The position numbers and the translations under genes were made by a program. Positions 44,255 to 53,267 of a DNA stretch of 64,000 bases are shown piece by piece (positions within the stretch are counted from its first letter, which is position 1; each line of letters starts with the position of its first letter). The stretch is taken from contig JAIUOF010000002.1 in NCBI GenBank assembly GCA_020161355.1, positions 372,001-436,000 on the forward strand, given 5' to 3'. The stretch is from Bacteroidota bacterium (GTDB taxonomy: Bacteria > Bacteroidota > Bacteroidia > Cytophagales > Spirosomataceae). The notes beneath the pieces are model-generated. The model was not told where the DNA came from, did no database searches, and saw nothing but the letters and a program-made list of their open reading frames with translations.

Positions 44255-45754
44255 ATGAAAAAAGCAATATTAATGGCCGTTTTAGTTTTGACAGCTAAAG
44301 CCACAACCTTGGGGCAAACTCATTTTTACGGTCAGGATGCCTTAAAATATTACTCCTATAACAATCTTGGTTCTGCAAGAGCACAAGGAATGGGAGGAGC
44401 ATTCACCGCTCTGGGTGGAGATATCAGCAACGCTGCAGTCAACCCTGCAGGATTAGCTTTTTTTAATAAGAATGAATTTAGCATCACGCCTATTTTTATT
44501 TCAAATCAAACCACCAGCAGTTATATAGGTAATAATATTACCAGAAATTCTTCAAATCTGGGTTTGGGGCAGATTGGGGTCGTGTTTAGCAATAAGGGAG
44601 TAGGAAGTCGGAAAAAACGTTCGGCGTGGGGTATTAATTATCAAACACTGGCCAATTTTAATAATGATTATTCTTACGAAGGATCCAACCAAAAAAGCTC
44701 AATTGCCGATTATTTTGCTGAAAAAGCGTATATGAATGGAGCTTCTGTTCAAAATCTAAGAGATGATTTCGATGAGAATACACTTATGGCTAAAACAGAT
44801 ATATCGATGGCTTACTGGGCATATATGATTGATCCATTTGAGGATGGTTACATTGCCAATGAGCTCTCGGTACCGGTAGTACAAAAAGGTAATGTTACAG
44901 AATCCGGCAGTCTGGGTCAGGTAAATTTATCTTATGGGATCAATTATGATGACAAAACTTATCTGGGGGCTAGTCTTGGATTTCAAAACCTCAATTACAG
45001 TCTTTTAACCGATATTAATGAAAGTTTTCCTGAAGGTACTTTCTTCAAAGATTACACGGTGGGTGATGAACTTTATGTATCAGGAAATGGTGTTAATTTA
45101 AGCTTGGGTGGAATTTTCAAATTGACCAATTCTGTTAAAATCGGAGCAAATGTGGTGAGCCCAACTGCCATAAGAGTAAAAGAAACTTACAACAGCTGGG
45201 TGAACTTCAGGCAATATCCTGATGCTTTTCAGGAAGACTATAATTATCTTTCAACCATACCAAATGATTTCTCTTACAAAATCACCTCACCTTTAAAAAC
45301 CAATTTGGGTGTATCGGTGGTATTACCCAAAAAAGTGGGAGTAATAAGTGTAGAGGCTGAGTATTTGGGCTATAGCATGATGAATATAAAAGATAAAAAT
45401 GAGGCAAAATGGTCTTCTGATCAGAAAAGAGGAATTCAGGATGAATTCAAAGATGTACTCAATCTAAAAGCCGGTGGGGAGGTACGATTTGGGATAGGCA
45501 GGATCAGAGCAGGTCTAAATTACCTGAGTGACCCTCATCGCAATCCTTCTCAATATAATTCTAAAAATATTTTGATTGGAACCTTCGGAGTAGGTGTTAG
45601 AAATTCTAAACTTTTTGCCGACCTGGCGTACAGTCAAATAAAGACTTTATCGGCATTTACTCCCTATACTCTGGAAAATCCGGAAAATTATTCTTCTGTA
45701 GGACTTGACCAAAAGAAAGGTATTTTGGCAATAAGTATCGGAACATTTTTCTGA
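44255..45754 (+). CDS. OMPP1/FadL-type outer-membrane transport protein
   Basis: A 499-residue protein with a signal peptide ending near TTLGQ (residue 21). The mature start has GSARAQGMGGAFTALGGDISNAAVNPAGLAFF, the plug/hatch motif of the FadL-OMPP1-TodX family. Beta-barrel strands with alternating aromatics run to a terminal IGTFF. It may carry hydrophobic compounds across the outer membrane. Alternatively, T9SS component PorV belongs to the same family, though nothing specific here points to PorV. Possible read-through from the lipoprotein gene is limited by the terminator 25 bases upstream. Confidence 0.88.
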   Translation: MKKAILMAVLVLTAKATTLGQTHFYGQDALKYYSYNNLGSARAQGMGGAFTALGGDISNAAVNPAGLAFFNKNEFSITPIFISNQTTSSYIGNNITRNSSNLGLGQIGVVFSNKGVGSRKKRSAWGINYQTLANFNNDYSYEGSNQKSSIADYFAEKAYMNGASVQNLRDDFDENTLMAKTDISMAYWAYMIDPFEDGYIANELSVPVVQKGNVTESGSLGQVNLSYGINYDDKTYLGASLGFQNLNYSLLTDINESFPEGTFFKDYTVGDELYVSGNGVNLSLGGIFKLTNSVKIGANVVSPTAIRVKETYNSWVNFRQYPDAFQEDYNYLSTIPNDFSYKITSPLKTNLGVSVVLPKKVGVISVEAEYLGYSMMNIKDKNEAKWSSDQKRGIQDEFKDVLNLKAGGEVRFGIGRIRAGLNYLSDPHRNPSQYNSKNILIGTFGVGVRNSKLFADLAYSQIKTLSAFTPYTLENPENYSSVGLDQKKGILAISIGTFF

Positions 45755-45780
45755 TAAGCCCTGGATAGGCACAAATACAA

Positions 45781-45812
45781 AAAAAGCAGACTTTTTAAAG
45801 GGTCTGCTTTTT
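45781..45812. terminator. Bidirectional terminator between porin and aroK
   Basis: Perfect 11-bp stem AAAAAGCAGAC (45781-45791) / GTCTGCTTTTT (45802-45812), 10-nt loop, with A and T tracts on both sides. It serves convergent genes. Confidence 0.92.
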
Positions 45813-45836
45813 TATTCTAATATTCTAAGGAGGCTT

Positions 45837-46361
45837 TTATTTTGAAACTTTGGAAAAATGTGCGTCCAAAATCCATAAAATCGTATTAGCATCAGTATCG
45901 CCTTCAATAACGATATCTGCTTTTTTATAGAATTCAATTCTGGATTCATAAGTTTTTAAAAGCGTATCAGCCAATGAATCACTCTCCAGACTAAATAATG
46001 GGCGGTTGTTTTTCTTGGAATTTCGCATCCTCTCTTCCAGCTTAAATGGTTTTACATCCAAAAATACACTAATTCCATTGGCTTTTATTATTTCCATATT
46101 GTCATGAAAACAAGGCGTTCCACCACCTGTGGCAATTACCAGTCTCGAATCTGGCTCAATTTTTTTCAGTTGCTCTGATTCTACTTTTCTAAAATATTCT
46201 TCGCCATTAAGGTTAAAAATCTCATTGATTTTCTTCCCTTCTGACACTTCTATTTTTTTATCTAAATCTATAAAATCGTAATTTAATTCTTTAGCTAGCT
46301 GACGTCCTAATGTACTTTTTCCCGAAGAGGGCATTCCAAGCATAAAAATATTTGTAGTCAT
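45837..46361 (-). CDS. aroK: Shikimate kinase
   Basis: A 174-residue kinase. The Walker A is GMPSSGKSTLGRQLA (9-23), the shikimate-binding block is FIDLDKKIEVSEG (31-43), and the ATGGGTPCF motif and lid-region Arg-rich KNNRPLF are present. It phosphorylates shikimate at the 3-hydroxyl in the aromatic amino-acid pathway. Last gene of a three-gene minus-strand unit with DUF1599 and the BT_3928-like protein, 20 bases after the latter. Confidence 0.95.
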   Translation of the reverse strand: MTTNIFMLGMPSSGKSTLGRQLAKELNYDFIDLDKKIEVSEGKKINEIFNLNGEEYFRKVESEQLKKIEPDSRLVIATGGGTPCFHDNMEIIKANGISVFLDVKPFKLEERMRNSKKNNRPLFSLESDSLADTLLKTYESRIEFYKKADIVIEGDTDANTILWILDAHFSKVSK

Positions 46362-46381
46362 TCTTTATCTTAAAACTTATA

Positions 46382-47500
46382 TCATTTTTGGTTTAACAAT
46401 TCTATAATTTTGTCGGCATCAGGAAGATTATTGTAACTCCATTTGTCAACCACAGTGCCATTTTTCAATAATATAATACATGGATTATTCCTTGCCATAG
46501 TTTTCAGAACTTTTTCATCGCATGAATAATAGCCATAATCAAGCTGATTTTTCGTTATGATATCTTCAATATCTTTTCTCGCCAAAGAATGCAATATCAT
46601 TGGCTCAACTTTCTTTTTTGAAATTTTACTTACCAGATTTTTGATTTTTCCAAAATCAACATCATCTAACCCTTCGGTATATTTGATCGTAATAAACAAC
46701 TTGTTACCTTCAAATGATTGCTGGGTAAAATCATTTCCCGCAGTATCAGAAAGTGCATAATCAGTGATTTTAGGCTTTATTTCACTTTCATTCAGCACTT
46801 CCGAACTCACATATTTGTATTTGGCTGTATCCGACAAATACTCTTTAGACTCCACTTCTTTTCCAGAAACTTTGTCAAGAAAAACGTAACTCAATTCCGG
46901 TTTTATGTTGGGTTGAATCATTTGTTGAGATATACTTTTGCCAGCTGCATATGGAAGAAAATCTACAATAGGCAAATATCTGATTCCATATATCCCAATT
47001 CCAAAGGTCACAATTGTGAAAATCAGCACCATTGGAGTTCCCAGCTCTGATTTCTTATATTTTTTCCGATAAAAAAAGATAATCAGAATAAACACCATAC
47101 TAATGACATCTTTGAGAAAAGAATGCCATGGTTTGAATTTTAAAAAATCCCCAAAACAACCACAATCCGTAACTTTATTGAAATAAGCCGAATAAAAAGT
47201 CAAAAAAGTAAAGAAACCCATCAAACCTAGAGCAAGCCAGGCAATGAGCTTCATTCTGAAACTAAAAACCAGAGCTACACCAAGAATCAGCTCCAGAGCA
47301 CAAAATAATAAGGATAGAACCAGGGAGTGTTCGGCAAAAAATTGAAAAAAAGAAGAAAAAGCAGGTAAGTCACCTGCAAAAACTTCGAAATATTCCTCCA
47401 ACTTTAGACCGGTTCCATAAGGATCCACCACCTTTACAAATCCAGAAAAAATAAATTCTAACCCTACAAGAAGTCTCGAAAAATTTGCGATAAATTTCAT
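46382..47500 (-). CDS. BT_3928-like DoxX/MauE membrane protein with thioredoxin-like tail
   Basis: A 372-residue protein. Residues 1-170 contain four or five membrane helices of DoxX/MauE type, with the redox-type motif DCGCFG (Cys113, Cys115). A periplasmic/cytoplasmic C-terminal domain (about 245-372) resembles a thioredoxin fold, with an FITIKYTEG strand and NPCIILLKNGTVVDKW, but it has no CxxC. This matches the BT_3928 family. A role in disulfide or electron transfer is plausible by similarity to MauE and is not established. It begins one base after the DUF1599 stop, so the three genes are one operon. Confidence 0.85.
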   Translation of the reverse strand: MKFIANFSRLLVGLEFIFSGFVKVVDPYGTGLKLEEYFEVFAGDLPAFSSFFQFFAEHSLVLSLLFCALELILGVALVFSFRMKLIAWLALGLMGFFTFLTFYSAYFNKVTDCGCFGDFLKFKPWHSFLKDVISMVFILIIFFYRKKYKKSELGTPMVLIFTIVTFGIGIYGIRYLPIVDFLPYAAGKSISQQMIQPNIKPELSYVFLDKVSGKEVESKEYLSDTAKYKYVSSEVLNESEIKPKITDYALSDTAGNDFTQQSFEGNKLFITIKYTEGLDDVDFGKIKNLVSKISKKKVEPMILHSLARKDIEDIITKNQLDYGYYSCDEKVLKTMARNNPCIILLKNGTVVDKWSYNNLPDADKIIELLNQK

Positions 47501-47501
47501 A

Positions 47502-48056
47502 TTATTGTTGATGCACTTGTTGAATTTGCGATTCCTTTAACTTTATCAAACAAAACACCGAATAATTGATAATATCCTGATATCCAGCCTTTACACCTTC
47601 AGACACTACTGTAACACCATCATTGTCTTCAATCTGTTTTATTCTGAGGAGTTTCATCAAAATGATATCGGTCATTGAGCTCACTCTCATAGCCCTCCAG
47701 GCTTCCCCATAATCATGATTTTTGTCAAAAAGTAACTCTTTGACTTCATCAATCTGTGCAATATAATCTTTTTCAAGATTTCCAGATAACTCAAAATTAT
47801 TTTTTTCAGAAAGTAAAATCAGAGCCATAACACAATAGTTAATGATCCCGATAAATTCCGGTATCTGCCCTTCATCAACTCTCGAAAATCCATTCTCCTG
47901 TAAGGTCCTAATTCTTTGTGCTTTAATAAAAATTTGGTCAGTTATTGACGGCAACCTCAGGATTTTCCACGAAGTACCGTAATCTCTGTTTTTTTTAGAG
48001 AAAAGTCCAAAGCACTGATTTATTATTTCAGAATATTCAATTTCTGTGTTAGACAT
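47502..48056 (-). CDS. DUF1599 protein with two internal repeats
   Basis: A 184-residue protein made of two related halves. The first carries NRDYGTSWKILRLPSITDQI (about 23-42). The second carries NHDYGEAWRAMRVSSMTDII (about 114-133). Each is followed by a helix ending QEIIGIINY or QDIINYS. This is DUF1599, whose function is unknown, although similarity to nucleotide-pyrophosphohydrolase-type helical bundles has been suggested in my recollection. It is first in the DUF1599/BT_3928/aroK operon and divergent from folP with only 38 bases between their starts. Confidence 0.85.
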   Translation of the reverse strand: MSNTEIEYSEIINQCFGLFSKKNRDYGTSWKILRLPSITDQIFIKAQRIRTLQENGFSRVDEGQIPEFIGIINYCVMALILLSEKNNFELSGNLEKDYIAQIDEVKELLFDKNHDYGEAWRAMRVSSMTDIILMKLLRIKQIEDNDGVTVVSEGVKAGYQDIINYSVFCLIKLKESQIQQVHQQ

Positions 48057-48094
48057 CGGATATTATACGATATTTTTAGTTTTTTTTGCAAACT

Positions 48095-48946
48095 ATGAAA
48101 AATACGATAAATATATTCGGAAAACTTCTGCAACTCGAAGACCCGCTGATAATGGGAATTATCAATGTAACCCCAGATTCATTTTACAAAGATAGTAGAT
48201 ATAATCCTTTTCAGGAAGATTTTTTAGAAAAAGCTGGGCAGATGATTAGAAATGGAGCCGATATTTTGGATATTGGAGGGTATTCTACCCGACCCGGTGC
48301 AAAAGAAGTCAATACAGAAGAAGAAATAAACAGAATAATTCCAGCTATAGCAAGCTTAAGAAAAGAATTCCCACACATCACCCTATCAATTGACACATTC
48401 AGGTCTGAAGTAGCAAGAGAAGCTATTAAAGCAGGTGCAAATATGGTGAATGATATTTCAGGTGGCACTTTGGATCCTCAAATGTTTGATTTTATTATTT
48501 CTAATAATCTTCCATATATATTAATGCACACCCGGGGAACGCCTCAAAACATGTCTGGCCTCGCAGAATATACCAATCTTCATTTTGAGGTGATTTCTGA
48601 ATTGTTTTCTAAAGCAAATTTCTTAAGAAAATCAGGTGTAAAAGATATAATAATAGATCCCGGGTTTGGTTTTGCCAAGGATATAAATCAAAATTACCAT
48701 TTGTTTAATCACGCCGAAATTTTTATCAACGACCACTTTCCTATGTTAATCGGAATATCAAGGAAATCAATGATATATAAAATACTTGAAGTGTCACCAG
48801 AAGAATCACTAACTGCAAGTGCGGCATTAAATCTTTTGGCAATGATAAAAAATGCAAAAATCCTCAGAGTTCATGACATCAAAGCCACAAAACAGATTGT
48901 CCAATTATATAAAACCTTAGAATTGAATAAGGACAAAAAACCGTAA
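48095..48946 (+). CDS. folP: Dihydropteroate synthase
   Basis: Start chosen at the ATG at 48095; a TTG nine bases earlier is less likely. A 283-residue TIM-barrel enzyme joining pterin diphosphate with p-aminobenzoate in folate synthesis. Signature blocks are MGIINVTPDSFYKDS, DIGGYSTRPGAKEV, NDISGG, MHTRGTPQNM, IIDPGFGFAKD and PMLIGISRKSMI. All catalytic loops appear complete. It may share the short divergent region with the DUF1599 operon. Confidence 0.95.
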   Translation: MKNTINIFGKLLQLEDPLIMGIINVTPDSFYKDSRYNPFQEDFLEKAGQMIRNGADILDIGGYSTRPGAKEVNTEEEINRIIPAIASLRKEFPHITLSIDTFRSEVAREAIKAGANMVNDISGGTLDPQMFDFIISNNLPYILMHTRGTPQNMSGLAEYTNLHFEVISELFSKANFLRKSGVKDIIIDPGFGFAKDINQNYHLFNHAEIFINDHFPMLIGISRKSMIYKILEVSPEESLTASAALNLLAMIKNAKILRVHDIKATKQIVQLYKTLELNKDKKP

Positions 48947-49027
48947 AATAATTTTCTTGAATATTATGATTGGAAAAAAGCGAAATAGTCATTTGAGTTA
49001 TTATATTTACATTTATTAAATCTTAAC

Positions 49028-49043
49028 TAATCAAATTTGATTA
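49028..49043. repeat. 16-bp perfect palindrome before the first FN3 gene
   Basis: TAATCAAATTTGATTA is its own reverse complement and ends 4 bases before the ATG at 49048. It could be an operator or a start-occluding hairpin. No equivalent is seen before the paralogous gene at 50971. Confidence 0.5.
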
Positions 49044-49047
49044 AATC

Positions 49048-50823
49048 ATGAAAAACTTCCTTTGGTTTTCTTTTTTAATGTTTTGGGGCTTGATTGCCAA
49101 AGCACAGTCATTCACTGCACCTACGGTAAGTGATCCCGGTACTTCCACAATCACTTCGGTTGTGGTACAAGTGTCAGATCCCAATACCACCGAGGATTCG
49201 CTGGAAATTTATTACAAATCACCGGCAGGTAACGAAAAATACATGAGGGTATTAGGAGGACAAAATCAATATCTGATTAAGCTTGACAATCTATTGCCCA
49301 ACACTTTATATGAAGTGAAGGCGAGAGTAAAAGGTCTTTGCACTGGTTTGCCTTGTGCCGGACCTTACTCTGCAAGTGTATATTTTAGAACACAGATGGA
49401 TTTTCCTCCTAAGGTAGTACTTCGGAATGAAAACAATTGTCCATGGTTTGTAGGCATACATTGGGATGTACCTGAAAGATGGAATGAGGTCGAAGAATTT
49501 ATTATTCAAAGATCCTTTAATAATGTTTCTTGGGAAGTAATCGGAAGTGTTCACGCCGGTACCCGTGATTTTTATGATTTAAATGTTCTTAGTGGTAGGA
49601 CAATGTACTATACAGTTTCAAGCAGAAATTCAACAGGTACAAGAAAATCAGATGTACTTACGGTTAATGTATTACCTTATCAAAATCCTAAGGCACCGAT
49701 TAATGTGAACTCTGACCAGGTAAATAAAACTAACCATTCTCTATTAATAAAATGGGAAAACCCTGTAGAAGATACCTATTGCCGTACTGATATCAGAGCG
49801 AGGACAATCTTAAGATATGAAAGAGAGAGTCAACCAGGTGAACTAAAATATATTGAAGTGCCTCCTTATTACAATGCTGCAGTTATTGAGAATTTAAATG
49901 AAAAAGAGGCGGTTGAATTTTATGTATGGTATATGAGTGATCAGGACAAAAAATCTGATTTTGGGGGAGGCAGAGATACAACCCTCGGACCTCCAAAAGC
50001 TCCGAAAGATTTGATAATTGTTTCTTATAAAGATGCTCTGAATAATTCAATTAACGGCCTAAGCTGGAAACCAGGTTCAAAAGATTCTGAGTATTACATA
50101 GTGGAGACAAGCACTGACAGTGTAAATTTTAACCTTTTGGGTAAAATCAAAGGAAGCTATAATTCTTTGCCTCATTTCCCGATAAGCGAAGGACAGAAAT
50201 ACTTCTACAGAGTAAAAGCCGGAAATACTTTTGGGGAGTCAGCCTTTGGACCAATTTCGTATGGAATAATTTACAACTACTCTGAAATTCCTGCCAGACC
50301 AGTAGGTCTGAATGCCAAAAATGAAGGTGGGAAAGTTAAACTTACCTGGTCTGACGCATCGGACAAAGAAGAAAGCTATGAGATTCATAAGTCTGTGGAT
50401 GCCGGTTTAACCTTCAGTAAAATTGGATCTGTTGGAAGGAATGTTTCAACCTATGTTGATGGCGATGTAGTTGCTGCAAAATCATATTCTTACAAAGTTT
50501 CAGCTAAAAATCCCCTTGGTGAATCTGATTTCTCTAATACGGCCAGTATCCTGGTGGTTTCAGGCTCAGGCACACTGAAAGATGTGAATTTCTCAGTATT
50601 CCCTAACCCCTCTGCCAATAGCGTGACAATAGACATCCCTGAAGGACTGGAAAGAAATCATTTTTTGGTAAAAGTTACTGATCAAAATAATAAAACGTTG
50701 ATAAGTAAAGTTTATAACTCCAAAACTATCAACCTGTCCTTGTCAAAATTAGTAGCCGGGGTATATAATATTACAGTCGAATCTGAAGACTTTTTACAAA
50801 CTAAGAAAATAGTCAAATATTGA
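49048..50823 (+). CDS. Secreted fibronectin type III protein with T9SS type A sorting domain
   Basis: A 591-residue protein with a signal peptide ending near IAKAQ. About five FN3-like domains follow (for example PVGLNAKNEGGKVKLTWSD, then YSYKVSAKNPLGESDFSN). The last ~85 residues form a T9SS type A sorting domain: FSVFPNPSANSVTIDIPEG, then LSLSKLVAGVYNITVES and a final KIVKY. It should be exported through the T9SS to the cell surface or medium. No enzymatic domain is seen, so adhesion or glycan binding is likely. It is a paralog of the gene at 50971. Confidence 0.9.
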   Translation: MKNFLWFSFLMFWGLIAKAQSFTAPTVSDPGTSTITSVVVQVSDPNTTEDSLEIYYKSPAGNEKYMRVLGGQNQYLIKLDNLLPNTLYEVKARVKGLCTGLPCAGPYSASVYFRTQMDFPPKVVLRNENNCPWFVGIHWDVPERWNEVEEFIIQRSFNNVSWEVIGSVHAGTRDFYDLNVLSGRTMYYTVSSRNSTGTRKSDVLTVNVLPYQNPKAPINVNSDQVNKTNHSLLIKWENPVEDTYCRTDIRARTILRYERESQPGELKYIEVPPYYNAAVIENLNEKEAVEFYVWYMSDQDKKSDFGGGRDTTLGPPKAPKDLIIVSYKDALNNSINGLSWKPGSKDSEYYIVETSTDSVNFNLLGKIKGSYNSLPHFPISEGQKYFYRVKAGNTFGESAFGPISYGIIYNYSEIPARPVGLNAKNEGGKVKLTWSDASDKEESYEIHKSVDAGLTFSKIGSVGRNVSTYVDGDVVAAKSYSYKVSAKNPLGESDFSNTASILVVSGSGTLKDVNFSVFPNPSANSVTIDIPEGLERNHFLVKVTDQNNKTLISKVYNSKTINLSLSKLVAGVYNITVESEDFLQTKKIVKY

Positions 50824-50848
50824 TTTTGTCTTCAGCTTAAAATAAATG

Positions 50849-50882
50849 AAAGAGCCTCTATATCCTGGAGGCTCTTTTTTTA
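50849..50882 (+). terminator. Terminator after the first FN3 gene
   Basis: Stem AAAGAGCCTC (50849-50858) / GAGGCTCTTT (50868-50877), followed by a T run. Confidence 0.9.
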
Positions 50883-50970
50883 TTATATGGTAAAAATTAT
50901 CAAAAAGCTTTTCGAAACTACCATAATTCTTTTAAATTTACATCATCAATAAATTCTTAATAAATATTTT

Positions 50971-53052
50971 ATGAGAAAATACTTATTTCTTATGCTATGC
51001 TTTCTTAGCATAATTAAGGTTAATGCCCAGCTTGCTCCCGGGGCTCCTACTTCGCTAACTGGAAGCCAAATATTACTTACCAATAGTATCAAACTAAACT
51101 GGACAGCTCCTGCACCTACATTTGATGGTTATAAAATTTTTTTTCAGGCGGGAACTAATCCAATAAAAAATCTAAAAATTGGAAAAGTATTGACAGACAC
51201 CCTTGAAAATCTCACTTTTAACCAAACTTATAAGGTTTATCTGAGAACATATAAACTTGGTATTACCCCTGGTGATACCCTTTATTCTCCTAAATCTGAT
51301 TCACTATCTATTTTATTAGTAGGTCTTGTGGCTCCCAGCATTACAGTAGAGGCTCCTCAAGCTACTCCCACTTCTATTATTTATGTGGTTCATGATACAA
51401 ACCCATTTGAGACCGGAACTCAGGTTGAAATTAAAGAAACTGGGACAAATACTGTAAGAATTTCCGATTTTAACAGTCCCGGTTCTGATGACGTGAGACA
51501 AATAACAGGACTAAAACCCAAAACTCTTTATGAATTCAGGGTTAGAGCTAAATATAATTCTCTTTTTGGCCCATGGTCTAGTCCTGTTGTTTATGGAAGA
51601 ACCAAAGTTGATTTTCCCCCAGCAGCTACCCTTTCTTATGACAAAAACTGCCCTGACCTTGTACATATTAGTTGGGTATTCAATACCAGACCTGAAGACG
51701 TAAATGAAGTAATAATCCAAAAATCTACAAATAACAAAGACTTCGTAAATATTAAATCGGTAACTCCAAATATCAAGGATTATTATGATTCGGACGTATT
51801 ACCTGGTAGTACAGTTTATTACAGAATTGTTTCAATCAATGAATCATTACCTCCAACAGGTTCGGCCATTTTGGCTGTAAGGCCAAAAACATATGTAAAC
51901 CCACAGGCAGTTGCAGGGTTAATTTCTGACCAGAAAGCCAAATATGATACCTATGTAACCTTAAGGTGGACTAATCGCCCTGAGGATCTGGAATGCGGCA
52001 CCAATAAAGTTGATGAAATAATCGTTTATATCAAAAAAGCTAGTGAGGCAGATTATTCCAGAATTGAAAGATTACCTTCTTTTTCAAGCTTTTTTAAAAT
52101 TACTAATTTAACACCAAGGACTGCCTATAATTTTGGCATCAGGACATTAAGCAACAAGGGCTTGTTCTCTGATATGGTTACCATTAAAGATACTACTTTT
52201 GGCCCACCATTACCTGCGGTGAATTTAGCTGTAATTTCCACAGTAAACGCATTGGGCACTCCGAACAATGGTCTCAACTGGAAATACGAATACAATGACC
52301 ATGATTATGCAAAAATTGAAAGAAGCACTGGAACAGGTCCATTCGTGGAAATTGCCAAAATCAAATCAAGTTACAATTACTTCGTTGACATGAACATTGA
52401 AGAAGGTATCATGTACAGCTACCGGGTTGTTCTTGGAAACTTTATTTTTGGCGATGGTTTACCTTCAGAGGTAAATGGGCCAAGGATTTTCCAATATACA
52501 AAAGCACCCAATGCACCTGTTGGACTTGTAGCAAAATTAGCCGGAAATAAAGTAGGACTTACCTGGATAGATGATTCTATCAGAGAAGAAAATCAAATAT
52601 TGGAAAAATCAAGTGATAATGGAAGCAGCTATTCAACAGTTGCTACTTTGGCCAGAAATATCACTTCTTATACCGATGAAAATGTACTTTCCGGAAAAAT
52701 CTATTTATATAGAATCAAAGCAGTCAACTCAATTGGAGAATCGGGTTATTCGAAAACTGCTGAAATTAAAATCCCTGGTACGGGGTTTGTAAACAATAAT
52801 TCTATTGGTATAACCGTATTCCCTAATCCTACTCTTAATGATATCAAAATAGAATACTCAAAAAATCTTGTAGGAGAAAATATCTCGGTAAAAGTCTTTG
52901 ATAAAATGAACAGATTGGTTCAGACTCAAACTTTTAAAGGAAATATATCATCTGTTCAGGATTTTAGTTTAAGTAAACTTCTGCCCGGACTTTACAATGT
53001 TGTAATTAGTTCAAATGGAGAAACTGTGACTAAAAAGGTTATGAAATATTAA
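50971..53052 (+). CDS. Secreted fibronectin type III protein with T9SS type A sorting domain (paralog)
   Basis: A 693-residue protein with a signal peptide ending near KVNAQ. It shares architecture and many blocks with the neighbour at 49048: FPPAATLSYDKNCPDLVHISW vs FPPKVVLRNENNCPWFVGIHW, and a similar EDVNEVIIQ(K/R)S. About six FN3-like domains precede the sorting domain ITVFPNPTLNDIKIEYSKN, LSKLLPGLYNVVISS and KKVMKY. The pair probably arose by tandem duplication, with one added or lost repeat. Export by the T9SS is inferred. Each gene has its own terminator, so they are separately transcribed. Confidence 0.9.
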   Translation: MRKYLFLMLCFLSIIKVNAQLAPGAPTSLTGSQILLTNSIKLNWTAPAPTFDGYKIFFQAGTNPIKNLKIGKVLTDTLENLTFNQTYKVYLRTYKLGITPGDTLYSPKSDSLSILLVGLVAPSITVEAPQATPTSIIYVVHDTNPFETGTQVEIKETGTNTVRISDFNSPGSDDVRQITGLKPKTLYEFRVRAKYNSLFGPWSSPVVYGRTKVDFPPAATLSYDKNCPDLVHISWVFNTRPEDVNEVIIQKSTNNKDFVNIKSVTPNIKDYYDSDVLPGSTVYYRIVSINESLPPTGSAILAVRPKTYVNPQAVAGLISDQKAKYDTYVTLRWTNRPEDLECGTNKVDEIIVYIKKASEADYSRIERLPSFSSFFKITNLTPRTAYNFGIRTLSNKGLFSDMVTIKDTTFGPPLPAVNLAVISTVNALGTPNNGLNWKYEYNDHDYAKIERSTGTGPFVEIAKIKSSYNYFVDMNIEEGIMYSYRVVLGNFIFGDGLPSEVNGPRIFQYTKAPNAPVGLVAKLAGNKVGLTWIDDSIREENQILEKSSDNGSSYSTVATLARNITSYTDENVLSGKIYLYRIKAVNSIGESGYSKTAEIKIPGTGFVNNNSIGITVFPNPTLNDIKIEYSKNLVGENISVKVFDKMNRLVQTQTFKGNISSVQDFSLSKLLPGLYNVVISSNGETVTKKVMKY

Positions 53053-53070
53053 TTTTTTTCTAAAATATAA

Positions 53071-53099
53071 AAAAGAGGCTCAAACGAGCCTCTTTTTTT
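53071..53099 (+). terminator. Terminator after the second FN3 gene
   Basis: Perfect stem AAAAGAGGCTC (53071-53081) / GAGCCTCTTTT (53086-53096) with an AAAC loop and a T run. Confidence 0.92.
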
Positions 53100-53195
53100 G
53101 TTTGTATTAAGTTGATGTTGTCAACTAAAAGGTCATCTTTTTTTAAACAATAATCGAAAAAAATATAAAAAACCGAATATTATAATGTGAAATAA

Positions 53196-53234
53196 CGCAA
53201 ACGTTTTGATTTTTACGAAAAAATCTTATGTTTG
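53196..53234 (+). promoter_or_regulatory. susC promoter with overlapping LacI-type operator-like site
   Basis: -33 box TTTG (53205-53208), 18-base spacer and -7 box TATGTTTG (53227-53234), an exact TAnnTTTG. The segment CGCAAACGTTTTG (53196-53208) is a near-palindrome with a central CG (core AAACGTTT), like operators of LacI-family regulators, and it covers the -33 box. Binding would block the promoter. Confidence 0.55.
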
Positions 53235-53267
53235 CATAACAATTTAAAAACCTAAACTAAGTAATAC

